From: JABMMZ01 sp044377005
Lineage (GTDB): Bacteria > Bacteroidota > Bacteroidia > NS11-12g > UBA955
NCBI GenBank assembly: GCA_044377005.1
Contig: JBILJV010000003.1
Coordinates: 1-64,000 of the forward strand
Reading direction: 5' to 3'
Length of the DNA stretch: 64,000 nt
Shown here: piece after piece, positions 8,261 to 17,053 of the stretch
Layout of the letters: every line of letters begins with the position of its first letter
How positions within the stretch are numbered: the stretch's first letter is position 1
The notes under the pieces: model-generated
What the model was told of the DNA's origin: nothing
Database searches by the model: none
What the model saw: only the letters and a program-made list of their open reading frames with translations
Translations under genes and position numbers: made by a program

Positions 8261-9394
8261 TTGGCAAAAAGAGATTATTACGAAATATTAGAGGTTAGCA
8301 AATCGGCTACTGAGGAGGAAATAAAAAAAGCCTATAGAAAAATGGCTATCAAATTCCATCCTGACAAAAATCCGGGTGACAAAGCTGCTGAGGAGAAATT
8401 TAAAGAAGCCGCAGAAGCATACGAAATACTTAGCAATGCTGAAAAAAAACAGCGTTATGACCAATATGGACATGCTGGCGTTGGTGGTGCTTCAGGTGGA
8501 GGATACGGAGGCGGTGGCATGAATATGGATGACATATTTAGTCAATTTGGTGACATATTTGGCGGTGGTGGCGGTGGTGGTTTTGGCGACTTTTTTGGTG
8601 GAGGTTCGGGCAGAAATGGAAGAACAAGAGCCAATGTGGGTAGCAATATCAGAATAAAACTTAAACTAAATTATGCCGATATTAAAAACGGTGTTGAAAA
8701 GAAAATAAAATACAAAAAACTGGTTCAAGCCAAAGGCACTACTTTTAAAGAATGTAGCACTTGTAAAGGCAGAGGACAGGTGAATAGAGTAACCCAAACG
8801 TTCTTAGGGCAAATGCAAACTGTAAGTGCTTGTCCAACTTGTCAAGGAAGTGGAAAATCAATCTCTAACAGACCCGCAGGTTCTAATGAACACGGTCTTA
8901 TTCACGAAGAAATAGAAACAACAATTAAAATACCTGCAGGGGTTCAAGAAGGTATGCAATTGTCTATCAATGGCAAAGGCAATGCTGCTCCAGGTGGTGG
9001 TATCGATGGCGACTTATTAATTTATATTGAAGAAGAAGGACATGCTGAATTGGAACGTCAAGACCAACATGTTATATACCAATTAGCCATCAGTGTGGTT
9101 GATGCCATATTAGGTTGTCAAGTGGAAGTTCCTACAATAGATGGTAAAGCTAAAATAACCATTGAAGCTGGCACACAAAGTGGAAAAGTACTGAGATTAA
9201 GAGGCAAAGGATTCCCTGAAGTTAACGGCTACCAAACAGGTGACCAATTAATCAAAGTTCATGTATGGATTCCTAAAAAAGTAAATTCCGAAGAAACTGA
9301 TTTATTAAAGAAACTGAAGGATTCAGAGAATTTCTCTCCTAAAAACGCCAAAAAAGAAAAAGGATTCTTCGATAAAATGAAGGATTGGTTTTAA
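8261..9394 (+). CDS. dnaJ: DnaJ chaperone with only two of four zinc-binding repeats
   Basis: This 377-residue Hsp40 starts with TTG. The J domain (residues 1-70) has HPD at 33-35 for stimulating the DnaK ATPase, and a long Gly/Phe-rich linker spans about 74-117. The zinc domain normally has four CxxCxGxG repeats; here only CSTCKGRG (Cys165, Cys168) and CPTCQGSG (Cys191, Cys194) remain. The places of repeats 1 and 4 read YKKLVQAKG and SNRPAGSNEHG. Repeats 2 and 3 form zinc centre II, so that centre is intact while centre I is gone. The C-terminal substrate domains (IPAGVQEGMQL, LRLRGKGFPE) are normal. The gene is 18 bases after grpE. Confidence 0.95.
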   Translation: MAKRDYYEILEVSKSATEEEIKKAYRKMAIKFHPDKNPGDKAAEEKFKEAAEAYEILSNAEKKQRYDQYGHAGVGGASGGGYGGGGMNMDDIFSQFGDIFGGGGGGGFGDFFGGGSGRNGRTRANVGSNIRIKLKLNYADIKNGVEKKIKYKKLVQAKGTTFKECSTCKGRGQVNRVTQTFLGQMQTVSACPTCQGSGKSISNRPAGSNEHGLIHEEIETTIKIPAGVQEGMQLSINGKGNAAPGGGIDGDLLIYIEEEGHAELERQDQHVIYQLAISVVDAILGCQVEVPTIDGKAKITIEAGTQSGKVLRLRGKGFPEVNGYQTGDQLIKVHVWIPKKVNSEETDLLKKLKDSENFSPKNAKKEKGFFDKMKDWF

Positions 9395-9401
9395 AACAGT
9401 G

Positions 9402-9640
9402 GGTGGTCGCCAGCGTAATATGCTATGCTAAAAGCCTTCCACAGGGAAACAACCACTAACGTTTTCGAGCTTGGCGAAGGTGGGGCTTTTCACCATCCAG
9501 ATAGCTATCGGAATTGATGCGGGGAACAAAACTTTGATTAATCACAAATGTGTCTGCGGAGCACTGAACGGCCACTTTTGCCAATTGAAATTCAGCGAAG
9601 CTAAATCCGTGTTAGGCGTCTGGCCTTCTTGTCCTAATTG
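9402..9640. repeat. G+C-rich attC-like non-coding element at the dnaJ / mcrBC boundary
   Basis: Base composition changes abruptly after dnaJ: a hand count gives 83 G or C in the 180 bases 9421-9600, well above the AT-rich surroundings. CTAAC (9456-9460) is complementary to GTTAG (9611-9615), inside a GTTAGGC that fits the integron attC core GTTRRRY. An inner pair AGCTT (9468-9472) / AAGCT (9598-9602) makes a second stem, giving the nested two-box layout of attC sites, although about 160 bases is long for one. AGTGG near 9400 and CCACT at 9453-9457 also pair. The 62-codon frame at 9471-9659 inside it looks spurious. The link to integron-like recombination is an inference. Confidence 0.5.
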
Positions 9641-9641
9641 G

Positions 9642-10908
9642 TTAAAAGTCGTTGCGTAATACATTGTCAAGTTTGATTATTAAATTTGTTTCAATTTCTG
9701 AATGGTCTACCGAAGACCAAAATGGGACATCAATAATTTTGATTTTTATTTCCTCATTTTGATTTGATTTCTGAATTTTGAAAACATAATCTTCTGCTAA
9801 TTTTTCAGAAGTGTTTGGATAAATTAGAATTACTTTGTCTGTTCCTCTTCGATATGCATAACTAATCATTTGATAAATATCTGTCTGAGAAACGCCTTTT
9901 TTATTGTCAGTTGATTTTAAATCCCATCTTGGCTTATACTTTGTGTCGATAATTATTTTCTCTTTAGTCTTTTTATTTGTCAATAAAATGTCGTGTTGTA
10001 AGTTAAATGTTTTCGGATTTTGATGAAGATATAGTTCCGATTTTTGAGATTCTATTTCAAAGTCCTTGCTAAAATGGTCTTTAAGAAAACCTGAAATGAA
10101 ATCTTCAAAAACATATTCCATAGGAAATAGCAAACTCCAATTTTTCATTTCATATTCAGCATGAGAATAAATCTGATTTTCAAGAATCATTTTACAGCAT
10201 TGCATCACGTCATCATACTCGTCAAATAAAGTTGGTACTCTTATTTGATTCAGTTGATTTATTGTACAGGTTTGGTCTTCAACTTCGTCAAGTATATGAA
10301 TGATCTCATGAAGAATTCTTTGTGTTTCAGTTATTGTCGTTTGTGTTAATAACAGACGAACGCAATGTTTAATTATTCTATTGACTTTATTGTCGTAAAC
10401 GAAAGGCTCATAATCACAATCAATAAATTGTTGTCTGCCATATGTTAAGCTTGTTGTGTATCTATTAAAATTAATTTTTCCTCTTGGTGTCAATAATGCC
10501 TCTTCTACTTCCTCATAGGCAGAATAAGGTTTTGCGGTTACAGTTTCGTTGATTTGTTTTCCGATTAAATAAATAATCAATTCAGGGAATCGGTCGATTT
10601 CAAAGTTGTCTAGGAAAGATTGGTTAAAGGGAAATTTTATTTGGATATAGCATATTTTGAAAAACCTTTGGGTAAATTTCTAAAGAATCATCATTGCAAT
10701 TTATGAAGCCAACAAAATTATTTGCTTTAGCCTTTTCGCCATCAAAAGAAATAAAGGGTTGATAATTTGAGTTGTTTAAATTTTTTGTTTCTTGATTTTC
10801 ATCAACCCAAAGGTTTTTATAATCTTGCCATAGGAAATGCAAGTATTCCTCAAGACCTTTTCTGTCTTTTACGGATATCTGTTCACCATATTCAAATAGT
10901 GTAAACAT
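9642..10908 (-). pseudogene. mcrC: McrC nuclease subunit of an McrBC system, frameshifted
   Basis: McrC supplies the PD-(D/E)xK nuclease that cuts DNA when McrB translocates. The N-terminal part starts at 10908 with ATG overlapping the mcrB stop (TAATG), and reads MFTLFEYGEQ to SLEIYPKVF before stopping at 10624. The rest continues in another frame: KFPFNQSFLDNFEIDRFPE runs without a stop into 10580 and on to 9642. That part holds the nuclease signature QHDILL ... IIIDTKYKPRW ... QTDIYQMISYAYR. The two frames meet around a run of four A (bases 10635-10638, T on the plus strand). The spacing between IYPKVF and KFPFN also looks shorter than I would expect, so a small out-of-frame deletion is as likely as a single-base error. 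As read, full McrC is not made. Confidence 0.8.
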
Positions 10909-13574
10909 TAACTTATTGGTTGAATAATCCAATCATATTTCTCAATGTCATATTTGATGCTCCACGAACTATTTTTAAATATTTCTTCGACAACTTCAGT
11001 TTTACCTGAAAAATATTCCATAAGAAGCGGTATAATTTTGTTTTTGATAATTTTGAATGTGTCAAGACCTGTCATAAAGTAGGCATGCCCAATTAGATAA
11101 TCAGCCGATTTTTTACGAGAATATATTTCCTTGTTGATTTGTTTTAGCAATACGCCATCACTCTCTTTCAACTTACTATAATCAGGGAAATATCCAACAA
11201 ACTCAAAACGTCTCCTAAGAGCAATGTCGATAAGAGCAATTGATTTATCAGCGGTATTCATCGTACCAACAAGATAAAGATTTGGCGGAACGCCAAATTC
11301 TTTATCTCCGTTTGGCAATGTAAGTCGCAATTCGTTTTTTGCATCAATCCTTTTGTCTTCCTCCAAAAGTGTAATTAATTCTCCAAAAACTTTTGAAATA
11401 TTCGCACGATTAATTTCATCTATGATTAAGACAAAATTTTTAAGTTTCTCTTTTAGTCCGTTTCCAACTGGCTTTCTTTTTTCTTGTATAAGTTTTACTA
11501 AAGGATAATAATAAGCGGCAAGACCAGAAGTAACCTCTTTAATTCCTTCAACGACATCTTGAAGTGTTTGAATACTTAAAGTGTGCTGAGTACCTCCTGA
11601 TGGTTTCATAAAATGAATTGTAGTGTCACTTACATCAGTGATTTTATATTTAAGCCCTGAAACCATTGTAATTTCTATGCTTTCGTTTTTTTCTTCAATT
11701 GGTTTAATGATTTCATTGAAAACTTGGTTAAAAGATTTAGCCAATGTAGTTTGTTCTTTTGAAGCAAAATAATTCTCTCTAGCTTTTTTTGCTAACTCAT
11801 AAAAAATTCCTTTGTAAGGTTTGAATCGTAAATGCTCAAACTCAATATCAGGTCTTATTCCAACCATAAAATCTTCGTAAGAATAGTTTTGATGAAAAGT
11901 AACGAATTCGATTTGTCCTTCTTTTTTTAACTTATCAAATAACACTTTGCTCTCCTCATGATTACTTTTAATACCAGTAACAATTTCAACTGCTTTGTCA
12001 ATGCTATTATAGGTTTTACCTGTGCCTGGAGGGCCGTAAAGAATTGCATTAAGAGGATAATTCATTTCTGTATAACTTTTGTCTTCAATAATTGAGAATA
12101 CAAAGTTTTCGAAATCTACATCATTGTATTTTCTGTAACCTGATTTTGATGTTCGGCTTAGCTCCTCATTAATAGATTCTATTATGGTTTCCCATTCTTT
12201 TGTATTTGGAATAAACTCTTTGAAATACGAGTAGTAAGGTTGTGGTGGATTTCCTTCATAGGGTTCACTATTTTCTGTCAATTTTGCTTTTGAAATAACA
12301 CCATAAACACCTCTCGTATCATTAGCATATAAATTAAAACAATAACGCTGTCCTACAATGAAGTTTAAACTATTATCTCTGATAGAATAGACAATACGTT
12401 GGTCTTTGTTTTTTATTTTTAAATCTGAAATTGTCTTACGAAGAAAATTAATATAATTATTAAAAACAGAAGTTTGAAATTTACTTTTTACAGATTCAAA
12501 ATTATTTACATCATTAGGGTTGCTATTGAAAATGGAATTAATGTGGTCTTTATTTGTAACTTCTTTAATCGTTGCCCAATATCCGCCTGAAAAATTAACT
12601 TCAAATGGATTAAAATTATCGTCCCATTCTACGATTAATTTTTGACCGTCTTTTAAATTTTCCTTAACGGTACCAATGGCTTTTATTGCCATTACAGATT
12701 TAGTTTTTTCTCTTGTGAAAGCTGCTTTTATTGCAATTTTACTTCCGACCGGAACTCCATTTACTTCCTCATTAAATTTATCGTCATAACCATTTTCCCA
12801 AATACCGTTCTCTACAAATCTAGTTGTTTGGTCTGTCGGATTACTACCATCCCAGTATGCTCCAACTAGATAGTAATTAATATTGTCTTTTCTACTACCT
12901 TTTTTATTTTCTCCATCAAAATAATTCCAAACAAAAGTTCCTGTTTTTTCATATGACCAATTTTTAAATTCAGGTATTGCATCTATTGCTTTTTTACATT
13001 CGTAATTTATTTCAATTAGATTATTTGAATTTATTTCGATGTTTTCGAGATTAATATATTTTGCAAGGTCAATCAAAACATTCGATGAACCAATGGTAAT
13101 AAATTTATCTGGGTAATAGATGGAAATAATTTTTTGTAATATCATATTCCCAAATAGAATATTCATTTTTTTAATTTCTGAAATTCTGTTTTCAGAAACA
13201 TACTTTAGCGCTAATATGATTGTGTTTTTTATAGAAGTAAAATAATCCTCTAATTCCTTTCCATTTAAGGTTTTCTTTTTTTCACCAAACCCAATTTGAT
13301 ATGAACCATCCTTTGACTTATACAAGCCAAATTTTGAAGCATTACCACCTCCAACACCAAATAAAATTACTTTGTCATCAATTTTTTTAAACTCTAGCCA
13401 GTAACAGAAACTTTCTTTATCAGTACCTAAAACATATTGATCTAAACTTAATTCAGAGATTTTGTCTATTGGAAATTTAGTTACAAACTCAATTCTTCCT
13501 TTTTCTTTTGAATCAAGATATTCCTGAGGTATACTGTAGGTCTTAGCTTTTTCTTTTAGTGTTTCTATACTCAT
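10908..13574 (-). CDS. mcrB: McrB-type AAA+ GTPase of a type IV restriction system
   Basis: This 888-residue protein is the motor and DNA-recognition subunit of an McrBC enzyme that attacks modified, usually methylated, DNA. The N-terminal 200 residues are unassigned. Residues about 234-340 (YYLVGAYWDG, RFVENGIWENGY, GSKIAIKAAF, AIKAIGTV) look like an EVE/PUA-like module known to read modified cytosine. The AAA+ core follows: Walker A GPPGTGKT at 514-521, Walker B VLIIDEINRANISKVFGEL, and GTMNTADKSIALID at the McrB signature MNxxDR, where the usual Arg is Lys. ALRRRFEFV carries the arginine finger. It is upstream of, and overlaps by one base, the broken mcrC. Confidence 0.9.
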   Translation of the reverse strand: MSIETLKEKAKTYSIPQEYLDSKEKGRIEFVTKFPIDKISELSLDQYVLGTDKESFCYWLEFKKIDDKVILFGVGGGNASKFGLYKSKDGSYQIGFGEKKKTLNGKELEDYFTSIKNTIILALKYVSENRISEIKKMNILFGNMILQKIISIYYPDKFITIGSSNVLIDLAKYINLENIEINSNNLIEINYECKKAIDAIPEFKNWSYEKTGTFVWNYFDGENKKGSRKDNINYYLVGAYWDGSNPTDQTTRFVENGIWENGYDDKFNEEVNGVPVGSKIAIKAAFTREKTKSVMAIKAIGTVKENLKDGQKLIVEWDDNFNPFEVNFSGGYWATIKEVTNKDHINSIFNSNPNDVNNFESVKSKFQTSVFNNYINFLRKTISDLKIKNKDQRIVYSIRDNSLNFIVGQRYCFNLYANDTRGVYGVISKAKLTENSEPYEGNPPQPYYSYFKEFIPNTKEWETIIESINEELSRTSKSGYRKYNDVDFENFVFSIIEDKSYTEMNYPLNAILYGPPGTGKTYNSIDKAVEIVTGIKSNHEESKVLFDKLKKEGQIEFVTFHQNYSYEDFMVGIRPDIEFEHLRFKPYKGIFYELAKKARENYFASKEQTTLAKSFNQVFNEIIKPIEEKNESIEITMVSGLKYKITDVSDTTIHFMKPSGGTQHTLSIQTLQDVVEGIKEVTSGLAAYYYPLVKLIQEKRKPVGNGLKEKLKNFVLIIDEINRANISKVFGELITLLEEDKRIDAKNELRLTLPNGDKEFGVPPNLYLVGTMNTADKSIALIDIALRRRFEFVGYFPDYSKLKESDGVLLKQINKEIYSRKKSADYLIGHAYFMTGLDTFKIIKNKIIPLLMEYFSGKTEVVEEIFKNSSWSIKYDIEKYDWIIQPIS

Positions 13575-13825
13575 AATTTTAATGTCATTATTAATATTGT
13601 TATTGTCTTTTTAGCCTGATCTCTAACTCCCTTATAGGTCTTATAAAATCAGTCTTATCACTCCTATTTTGGATGGACAGTTTTGATTCGTGCAGGGTTT
13701 GTTTGATTGCTAGTTTGTGTTTGTTTTCTCACAAATTAAATCCATTAACTCTAAACAACCAAAAAAACCTATGATCCAAATTGGTTTTTTAGTGTAAAAA
13801 TTGATGTAAAATCAAAACCGAAAAA
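13575..13825. other. Intergenic region between mcrB and pepT
   Basis: These 251 bases hold the mcrB upstream region and the pepT 3' end. I see no gene. AAAAAACC (13762-13769) and GGTTTTTT (13783-13790) could form a weak terminator for pepT. No second copy of the attC-like element at 9.4-9.6 kb is visible here, so the right boundary of the restriction insert is not marked. Confidence 0.45.
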
Positions 13826-15073
13826 TCAAAAATGGCTCTCTTCCCAAACCTGTACCAAGTGATGTAAAACCTCCACGGCTTTTTGCATGTCTTGTAAGCT
13901 GACATACTCTTTTCGGGAGTGTATCGCCATTTCACCTGTAAAGATATTGGGACAAGGCAAACCCATAAACGACAGTCTTGAGCCATCTGTGCCGCCTCTG
14001 ATACTCTCAATGCGGGTTTGAAGTCCTGCCCTTTTGTATGCCTCCATGGCATTTCCCATTACTTGAGGATATTGGTCTAACATTTCGCGCATGTTTCGGT
14101 ATTGTTCCTTCACTTCAATTTTATAGGTGGAACCCGGAAATGCTGCTATTGCTTCCTTGGCCAATTGTTCAATTCTCTGTTCATATTCTGCTAATTTTGA
14201 GGTCTCAAAATCTCTGATAATAAACTGAACAAACGTGGTTTCTATTCCTCCTTCAATATGCAATGGATGAACAAATCCCTCTTTTCCTGAAGTCGTTTCT
14301 GGACTCCAAGTATTTTGGGGGAATAACTCCACGAAATGTGAGGCTACTTTGATGGCTGAAACCATTTTATTTTTGGCATATCCCGGATGAGCACTTATTC
14401 CTTCAAAAATCACTTTCATGCCATCTGCTGAGAAAGATTCGCCTTCCAAAACACCTCGCTCTCCTCCATCTAAGGTATAGCCAAAGTCTGCCCCTAATTT
14501 TTTCATGTCTATAGCATCTACTCCCCTTCCAATTTCTTCATCTGGTGTAAATAATATTTTTATGGCACCATGTTTTACTTCAGGATGCTGCATTAAATAA
14601 TTCGCAAAATCCATAATAATAGCAACCCCTGCTTTGTCATCTGCACCCAATAAAGTTAGTCCTGAAGCAGTAATAATGGTGTCACCTATTCTTTCTTTTA
14701 AGTAAGTATGTTCTTCTGCACTTAAAACCAAACTTTTGTCATCTTCAAAATGTATCAAACCGCCATCATAATTGTGATGCACCACAGGTTTTACTCCCTT
14801 ACCTGTTACATCGGGCGAAGTGTCCACATGTGAGCAAAAACACAATACCGGCACCTGCTTGTCTGTATTGGATGGAATGGTGGCATATACATACCCGAAT
14901 TCATCCAATTCTGCATCTACAATACCCATAGCATGTAATTCCTCCACTAATATTTTACTTAAATTCTTCTGTTTTTCAGACGAGGGTTGTGTTAGTGAGT
15001 TGGGGTCTGCTTCGGTATCAATTTGTACATATTTACAAAAACGGTCTAAAAGGGTATAATTCGATAAATTCAT
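13826..15073 (-). CDS. pepT: Peptidase T (tripeptide aminopeptidase)
   Basis: This 415-residue zinc aminopeptidase of family M20 releases the N-terminal residue of tripeptides in the cytoplasm. Metal and catalytic motifs are all present: CFCSHVDTSPDVTG (His and Asp of the first zinc site), LLGADDKAGVA (bridging Asp), FTPDEEIGRG (catalytic Glu pair) and EGISAHPGYAKNKM (substrate-binding loop of the dimerisation domain). The C-terminal HSRKEYVSLQDM gives the last zinc His. Length equals the family's. The gene is divergent from the ABC-F gene at 15182. Confidence 0.96.
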   Translation of the reverse strand: MNLSNYTLLDRFCKYVQIDTEADPNSLTQPSSEKQKNLSKILVEELHAMGIVDAELDEFGYVYATIPSNTDKQVPVLCFCSHVDTSPDVTGKGVKPVVHHNYDGGLIHFEDDKSLVLSAEEHTYLKERIGDTIITASGLTLLGADDKAGVAIIMDFANYLMQHPEVKHGAIKILFTPDEEIGRGVDAIDMKKLGADFGYTLDGGERGVLEGESFSADGMKVIFEGISAHPGYAKNKMVSAIKVASHFVELFPQNTWSPETTSGKEGFVHPLHIEGGIETTFVQFIIRDFETSKLAEYEQRIEQLAKEAIAAFPGSTYKIEVKEQYRNMREMLDQYPQVMGNAMEAYKRAGLQTRIESIRGGTDGSRLSFMGLPCPNIFTGEMAIHSRKEYVSLQDMQKAVEVLHHLVQVWEESHF

Positions 15074-15165
15074 TCTTTCTAATTTTTACACTGCAAACCT
15101 AAAAGAAAAGCCCAAATAAATCACATCAAAATTGAAACTTTCTTAATTTTACTACATATTAACAT

Positions 15166-15173
15166 TAACTTTG
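15166..15173 (+). promoter_or_regulatory. Promoter -7 core for the ABC-F gene
   Basis: TAACTTTG is an exact TAnnTTTG match ending at 15173. The start codon ATG at 15182 is only 8 bases further on, so the leader must be very short or absent. The core also overlaps the in-frame GTG at 15173, which argues against that codon as the start. Confidence 0.55.
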
Positions 15174-15181
15174 TGGCTTGT

Positions 15182-17053
15182 ATGAATTTACTTTCTGTTG
15201 ATCAATTATCAAAAGCATATACTGAAAAATGGCTCTTTAAAAACATCAGTTTTGGTATAGCAAAAGGCGAAAAACTGGCATTAGTTGGGGCCAATGGCAC
15301 AGGCAAATCGACCCTACTAAAAACCATTGCAGGCCTTATAAAGCAAGACAGCGGTGAATTACAATTGGCAAATGGTTGTAGTGTGGGCTACTTGCCGCAA
15401 GAACCTGAATTAGACGAAAACAAAACCATTCAACAAACCATTTTTTCTTCGGATAATCCAACGGTTAAAATCATCAACGAATACGAAGCTGCCATTCTTG
15501 ATATTGAAGCTTCAGGTGATAGAATGCAATTTTTATTGGATGAAATGAGCCGATTGGATGCTTGGGAGTTTGAAAAACGATCCAAACAAATCCTTTCAAA
15601 ACTAGGGATAAGCGATGTGGAAGTATTAAATAAATCATTGAGTGGTGGACAAAGAAAGAGAGTGGCATTAGCACAACTTTTGTTGTTAAATCCTGATTTA
15701 ATCATCATGGATGAGCCTACGAATCACTTGGACTTAGAAGCCATTGAGTGGTTAGAAAATTTATTAACTGCGCATCAAATTTCATTGTTAATGGTAACGC
15801 ACGACAGGTATTTCCTTGACAATGTAAGCAATCAAATACTTGAACTTGACCGTGGTAACTTGTATATACACAAAGGAAATTATGCCTATTTCCTAGAAAA
15901 AAAATCAATGCGAGAAACCATTCATGCCGCAGAAGTAAGCAAAGCACGCAACCTGATGGTGAAAGAACTAGAATGGATGCGCAGAATGCCGAAAGCACGT
16001 GGAACGAAAAGCAAAAGCAGAATTGAAGCCTTTTACGATTTAAAAGAAGTAGCCACTCAAAATTTGAATCAAAATGAATTAGAAATTTCGGTTCAGACTA
16101 CAAGATTAGGAAACAAAATCATTGAATTACACAATATTTCAAAGCAATTTGATGACTTAAATATCATTGAAAACTTTTCATACATTTTTAAGAAAAAAGA
16201 CAGAATTGGTGTGGTTGGAAAAAATGGAATTGGCAAAAGCACTTTCTTGGATTTACTTACCCAGACTCAAGCACCTAACAGCGGTGAAGTAATACATGGT
16301 AGTACTTTAAAAATTGGATATTACACTCAACACACCAATAACTTAAACAACGAAAACAGGATTATTGATGAGGTTAAAGAAATTGCTGAATACGTAACCT
16401 TGGGCACCGGAGAACAGGTAGTGGTAAGTAAGCTTTTAGACATGTTTTTGTTTCCTCCTAGCGTTCAACACACACCTATCAGCAAGTTAAGTGGTGGCGA
16501 AAGAAGACGTTTACAATTACTGAAAGTATTGGTAAGTAACCCTAATTTCCTAATCCTGGATGAACCTACCAATGATTTAGATATAGACACATTGAATGTT
16601 TTAGAAGATTTTTTGAGTGAATTTGCAGGTTGTCTTTTATTAGTTTCTCACGACCGCTATTTTATGGACAACTTGGTGGAACATCTTTTTGTTTTTGAAG
16701 GAGAAGGTAAAATTAAAGATTTTTATGGCAATTACACCGATTACAAAGACCAAAAAACAGAACTAATTTCTGAATCCAAAAAAACAGAAACCAAATCGAG
16801 TAATGTTGCTGCAACAATTGCAGTGGAGAGTAAAAAGAAAAAAGCCAGTTTTAAAGAACAACAAGAATACAAAAATTTAGAAACAGAAATTGCACAACTG
16901 GAGCGTTTAAAACAAGAATTAACCGACAAATTAAATAAAGGCAGTAGCAGCCATTCCGAATTAGCAGAATGGGCATTGGCAATTGAAAAAACCAACTTGC
17001 AAATTGATGAGAAAAGCTTGAGATGGTTGGAACTGAGCGATCTATCTCAGTAA
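15182..17053 (+). CDS. uup: ABC-F family ATPase, Uup-like
   Basis: This soluble protein of about 623 residues has two ATP-binding cassettes and no membrane domain. Cassette 1 has Walker A GANGTGKST, signature LSGGQRKRVALAQ and Walker B LIIMDEPTNHLDL; cassette 2 has GKNGIGKST, LSGGERRRLQLLK and LILDEPTNDLDI. The linker between them includes WMRRMPKARGTKSKSR, and the last 70 residues form a basic coiled coil (KEQQEYKNLETEIAQLERLK) typical of Uup. ABC-F proteins act on ribosomes or, for Uup, bind branched DNA. The start at 15182 (MNLLSVDQL) is preferred over the upstream GTG. The 3' end overlaps the convergent giant gene by 12 bases. Confidence 0.9.
   Translation: MNLLSVDQLSKAYTEKWLFKNISFGIAKGEKLALVGANGTGKSTLLKTIAGLIKQDSGELQLANGCSVGYLPQEPELDENKTIQQTIFSSDNPTVKIINEYEAAILDIEASGDRMQFLLDEMSRLDAWEFEKRSKQILSKLGISDVEVLNKSLSGGQRKRVALAQLLLLNPDLIIMDEPTNHLDLEAIEWLENLLTAHQISLLMVTHDRYFLDNVSNQILELDRGNLYIHKGNYAYFLEKKSMRETIHAAEVSKARNLMVKELEWMRRMPKARGTKSKSRIEAFYDLKEVATQNLNQNELEISVQTTRLGNKIIELHNISKQFDDLNIIENFSYIFKKKDRIGVVGKNGIGKSTFLDLLTQTQAPNSGEVIHGSTLKIGYYTQHTNNLNNENRIIDEVKEIAEYVTLGTGEQVVVSKLLDMFLFPPSVQHTPISKLSGGERRRLQLLKVLVSNPNFLILDEPTNDLDIDTLNVLEDFLSEFAGCLLLVSHDRYFMDNLVEHLFVFEGEGKIKDFYGNYTDYKDQKTELISESKKTETKSSNVAATIAVESKKKKASFKEQQEYKNLETEIAQLERLKQELTDKLNKGSSSHSELAEWALAIEKTNLQIDEKSLRWLELSDLSQ

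Noticed and set aside
9471..9659. A 62-codon open frame inside the G+C-rich element
   Set aside because: It crosses both arms of the attC-like structure, has no promoter core or family resemblance, and open frames are expected in a less AT-rich stretch.
9642..10580. The C-terminal McrC part as an independent gene starting at TTG 10580
   Set aside because: The same frame stays open upstream and encodes conserved McrC sequence (KFPFNQSFLDN...), so TTG 10580 is internal to a broken mcrC.
15173..15181. GTG start for the ABC-F gene
   Set aside because: The G of GTG is the last base of an exact TAnnTTTG core and homologues start at MNLLSV.
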